The notes beneath the pieces were generated by a model. That model was not told the DNA's origin. It made no database searches and saw only the letters and a list, made by a program, of their open reading frames with translations. The translations under genes and the position numbers were made by a program. This document shows positions 63,635 to 64,000 of a DNA stretch of 64,000 nt, in pieces. Position 1 is the stretch's first letter. Each line of letters starts with the position of its first letter. Source of the DNA: Mimachlamys varia (Eukaryota; Mollusca; Bivalvia; Pectinida; Pectinidae); assembly GCA_947623455.1 (NCBI GenBank), contig OX392532.1, positions 48,859,058 to 48,923,057 on the forward strand. Reading direction: 5' to 3'.

Positions 63635-64000
63635 ATCATATCACACATACTTTTGTATCTTGTCACACATACTTTTGTATTTCGTCACAAACATTTCTGT
63701 ATCTTGTAACACAGACTTATGTATTTTGTAACACATATTTCTGTATCTTGTCACACAGACATCGGTATTTGTTCACACAGACTTCTGTATCTTGTCACAC
63801 ATATTTCTGTATCTTGTCACACATACTTTTGTATCTCGTCACACGGACTTCTGTATCTTGTCACACAGACTTCTTCATAGTCACATAGACTTCTGTATCT
63901 TGTCACACAGACCTCGGTATCTTGTAACACAGACTTCTCTATCTTGTCACACAGACTTCTGTATTTGTCACACAGGCTTCTGTATCTTGTCACACAGACC
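63635..64000 (+). repeat. Start of a further right-domain unit, cut by the window end
   Basis: Follows the order of 28.17-28.50 kb and 54.21-54.61 kb: TCATATCACAC, TTTCGTCAC, TTGTAACAC, CACATCGG, CTTCATAGTCACATAG, CTCGGTATCTTGTAAC and the 21-bp TATTTGTCACACAGGC unit. The array plainly continues beyond position 64,000. Confidence 0.8.

Larger units (their letters stand above)
1..64000 (+). repeat. 22-bp satellite array filling the whole window
   Basis: Every part of the window is built from a unit of about 22 bp: CACACAGACTTC followed by TGTATCTTGT. Units of 20, 21, 23 and 24 bp occur as recurring variants, for example TGTATTTGTCAC (one base short) and CACACAAAGAC (two extra A). All copies point the same way; I saw no inverted segment. 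The + strand is rich in T and C; the consensus is 8 T, 6 C, 5 A, 3 G (41% GC). No unique sequence of more than a few tens of bases interrupts the array, and neither end shows an array edge. No gene, RNA gene, transposon or regulatory element is visible in any stretch. Eukaryotic heterochromatin is the likely setting (inference). Confidence 0.97.

Noticed and set aside
1..64000. CRISPR array (regular short repeats)
   Set aside because: There are no unique spacers: the units abut, and the interval between similar units is itself another similar unit. No cas-like gene is present.
1..64000. CENP-B box or telomeric repeat
   Set aside because: No TTCG-N4-A-N2-CGGG on either strand; CCCG and CGAA occur but never at the required spacing. 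No run of TTAGGG, TTTAGGG or related telomere units was seen.

Overview
The whole 64 kb window is a single, uninterrupted block of satellite (minisatellite) DNA. The basic unit is about 22 bp (CACACAGACTTC followed by TGTATCTTGT) and is repeated head to tail roughly 2,900 times, always in the same orientation. I find no protein-coding gene, RNA gene, transposon, CRISPR array, origin or unique-sequence island. The array runs off both ends of the window. Such length, nested higher-order repeats and CpG-type decay (CG alternating with TG or CA at fixed unit positions) point to eukaryotic heterochromatin (pericentromeric, subtelomeric or a similar satellite block). I cannot name the species or a known satellite family from sequence alone.

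Long open frames cover the + strand, but they are a by-product of the repeat. The 22-bp unit contains no stop in any phase, and 22 leaves remainder 1 when divided by 3, so all three frames read the same 66-bp superperiod and give the same 22-residue Cys/His/Leu-rich peptide. The minus strand has a TGA in every unit and is open only where units are 21 bp long. None of these frames is annotated as a gene.

The real information is the higher-order repeat (HOR) structure, read from rare variant units used as landmarks. 1-1,754: a 443-bp pair and a diverged partial module. 1,755-9,150: three tandem HOR units of about 2.59, 2.55 and 2.25 kb. 8.5-12.66 kb: a block copied almost unchanged at 21.87-26.03 kb (constant offset 13,368 bp). 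12.65-15.5 kb: a copy of 6.13-8.98 kb (offset 6,518). 15.5-22.35 kb: a 1,708-bp HOR (three units plus one 1,726-bp mosaic unit). 26.24-27.56 kb: a clean 440-bp (20 x 22) HOR. 28.3-31.7 and 39.3-42.85 kb: paired blocks of about 2-kb units. 31.8-38.7 and 43-48 kb: units of 1,816 and 1,075 bp and relatives, a 239-bp duplication and a 395-bp tandem repeat. 48.9-50.35 kb: 440-bp HOR again. 50.35-52.5 kb: a block repeated at 61.5-63.6 kb (offset 11,128). 52.5-61.5 kb: an alternating 1,974/1,911-bp dimeric HOR (period 3,885 bp). 63.6-64.0 kb: start of the next unit.

Two amplification domains are visible: left of about 26 kb every copy of a shared landmark reads GACCTAAG, right of it every copy reads GACTTAAG. 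Many boundaries are in-register recombination junctions, so the window reads as a record of repeated unequal exchange. I found no gene system here; what merits a second look is the satellite itself and its layered history. All offsets were read by eye from matched landmarks and should be confirmed by self-alignment.
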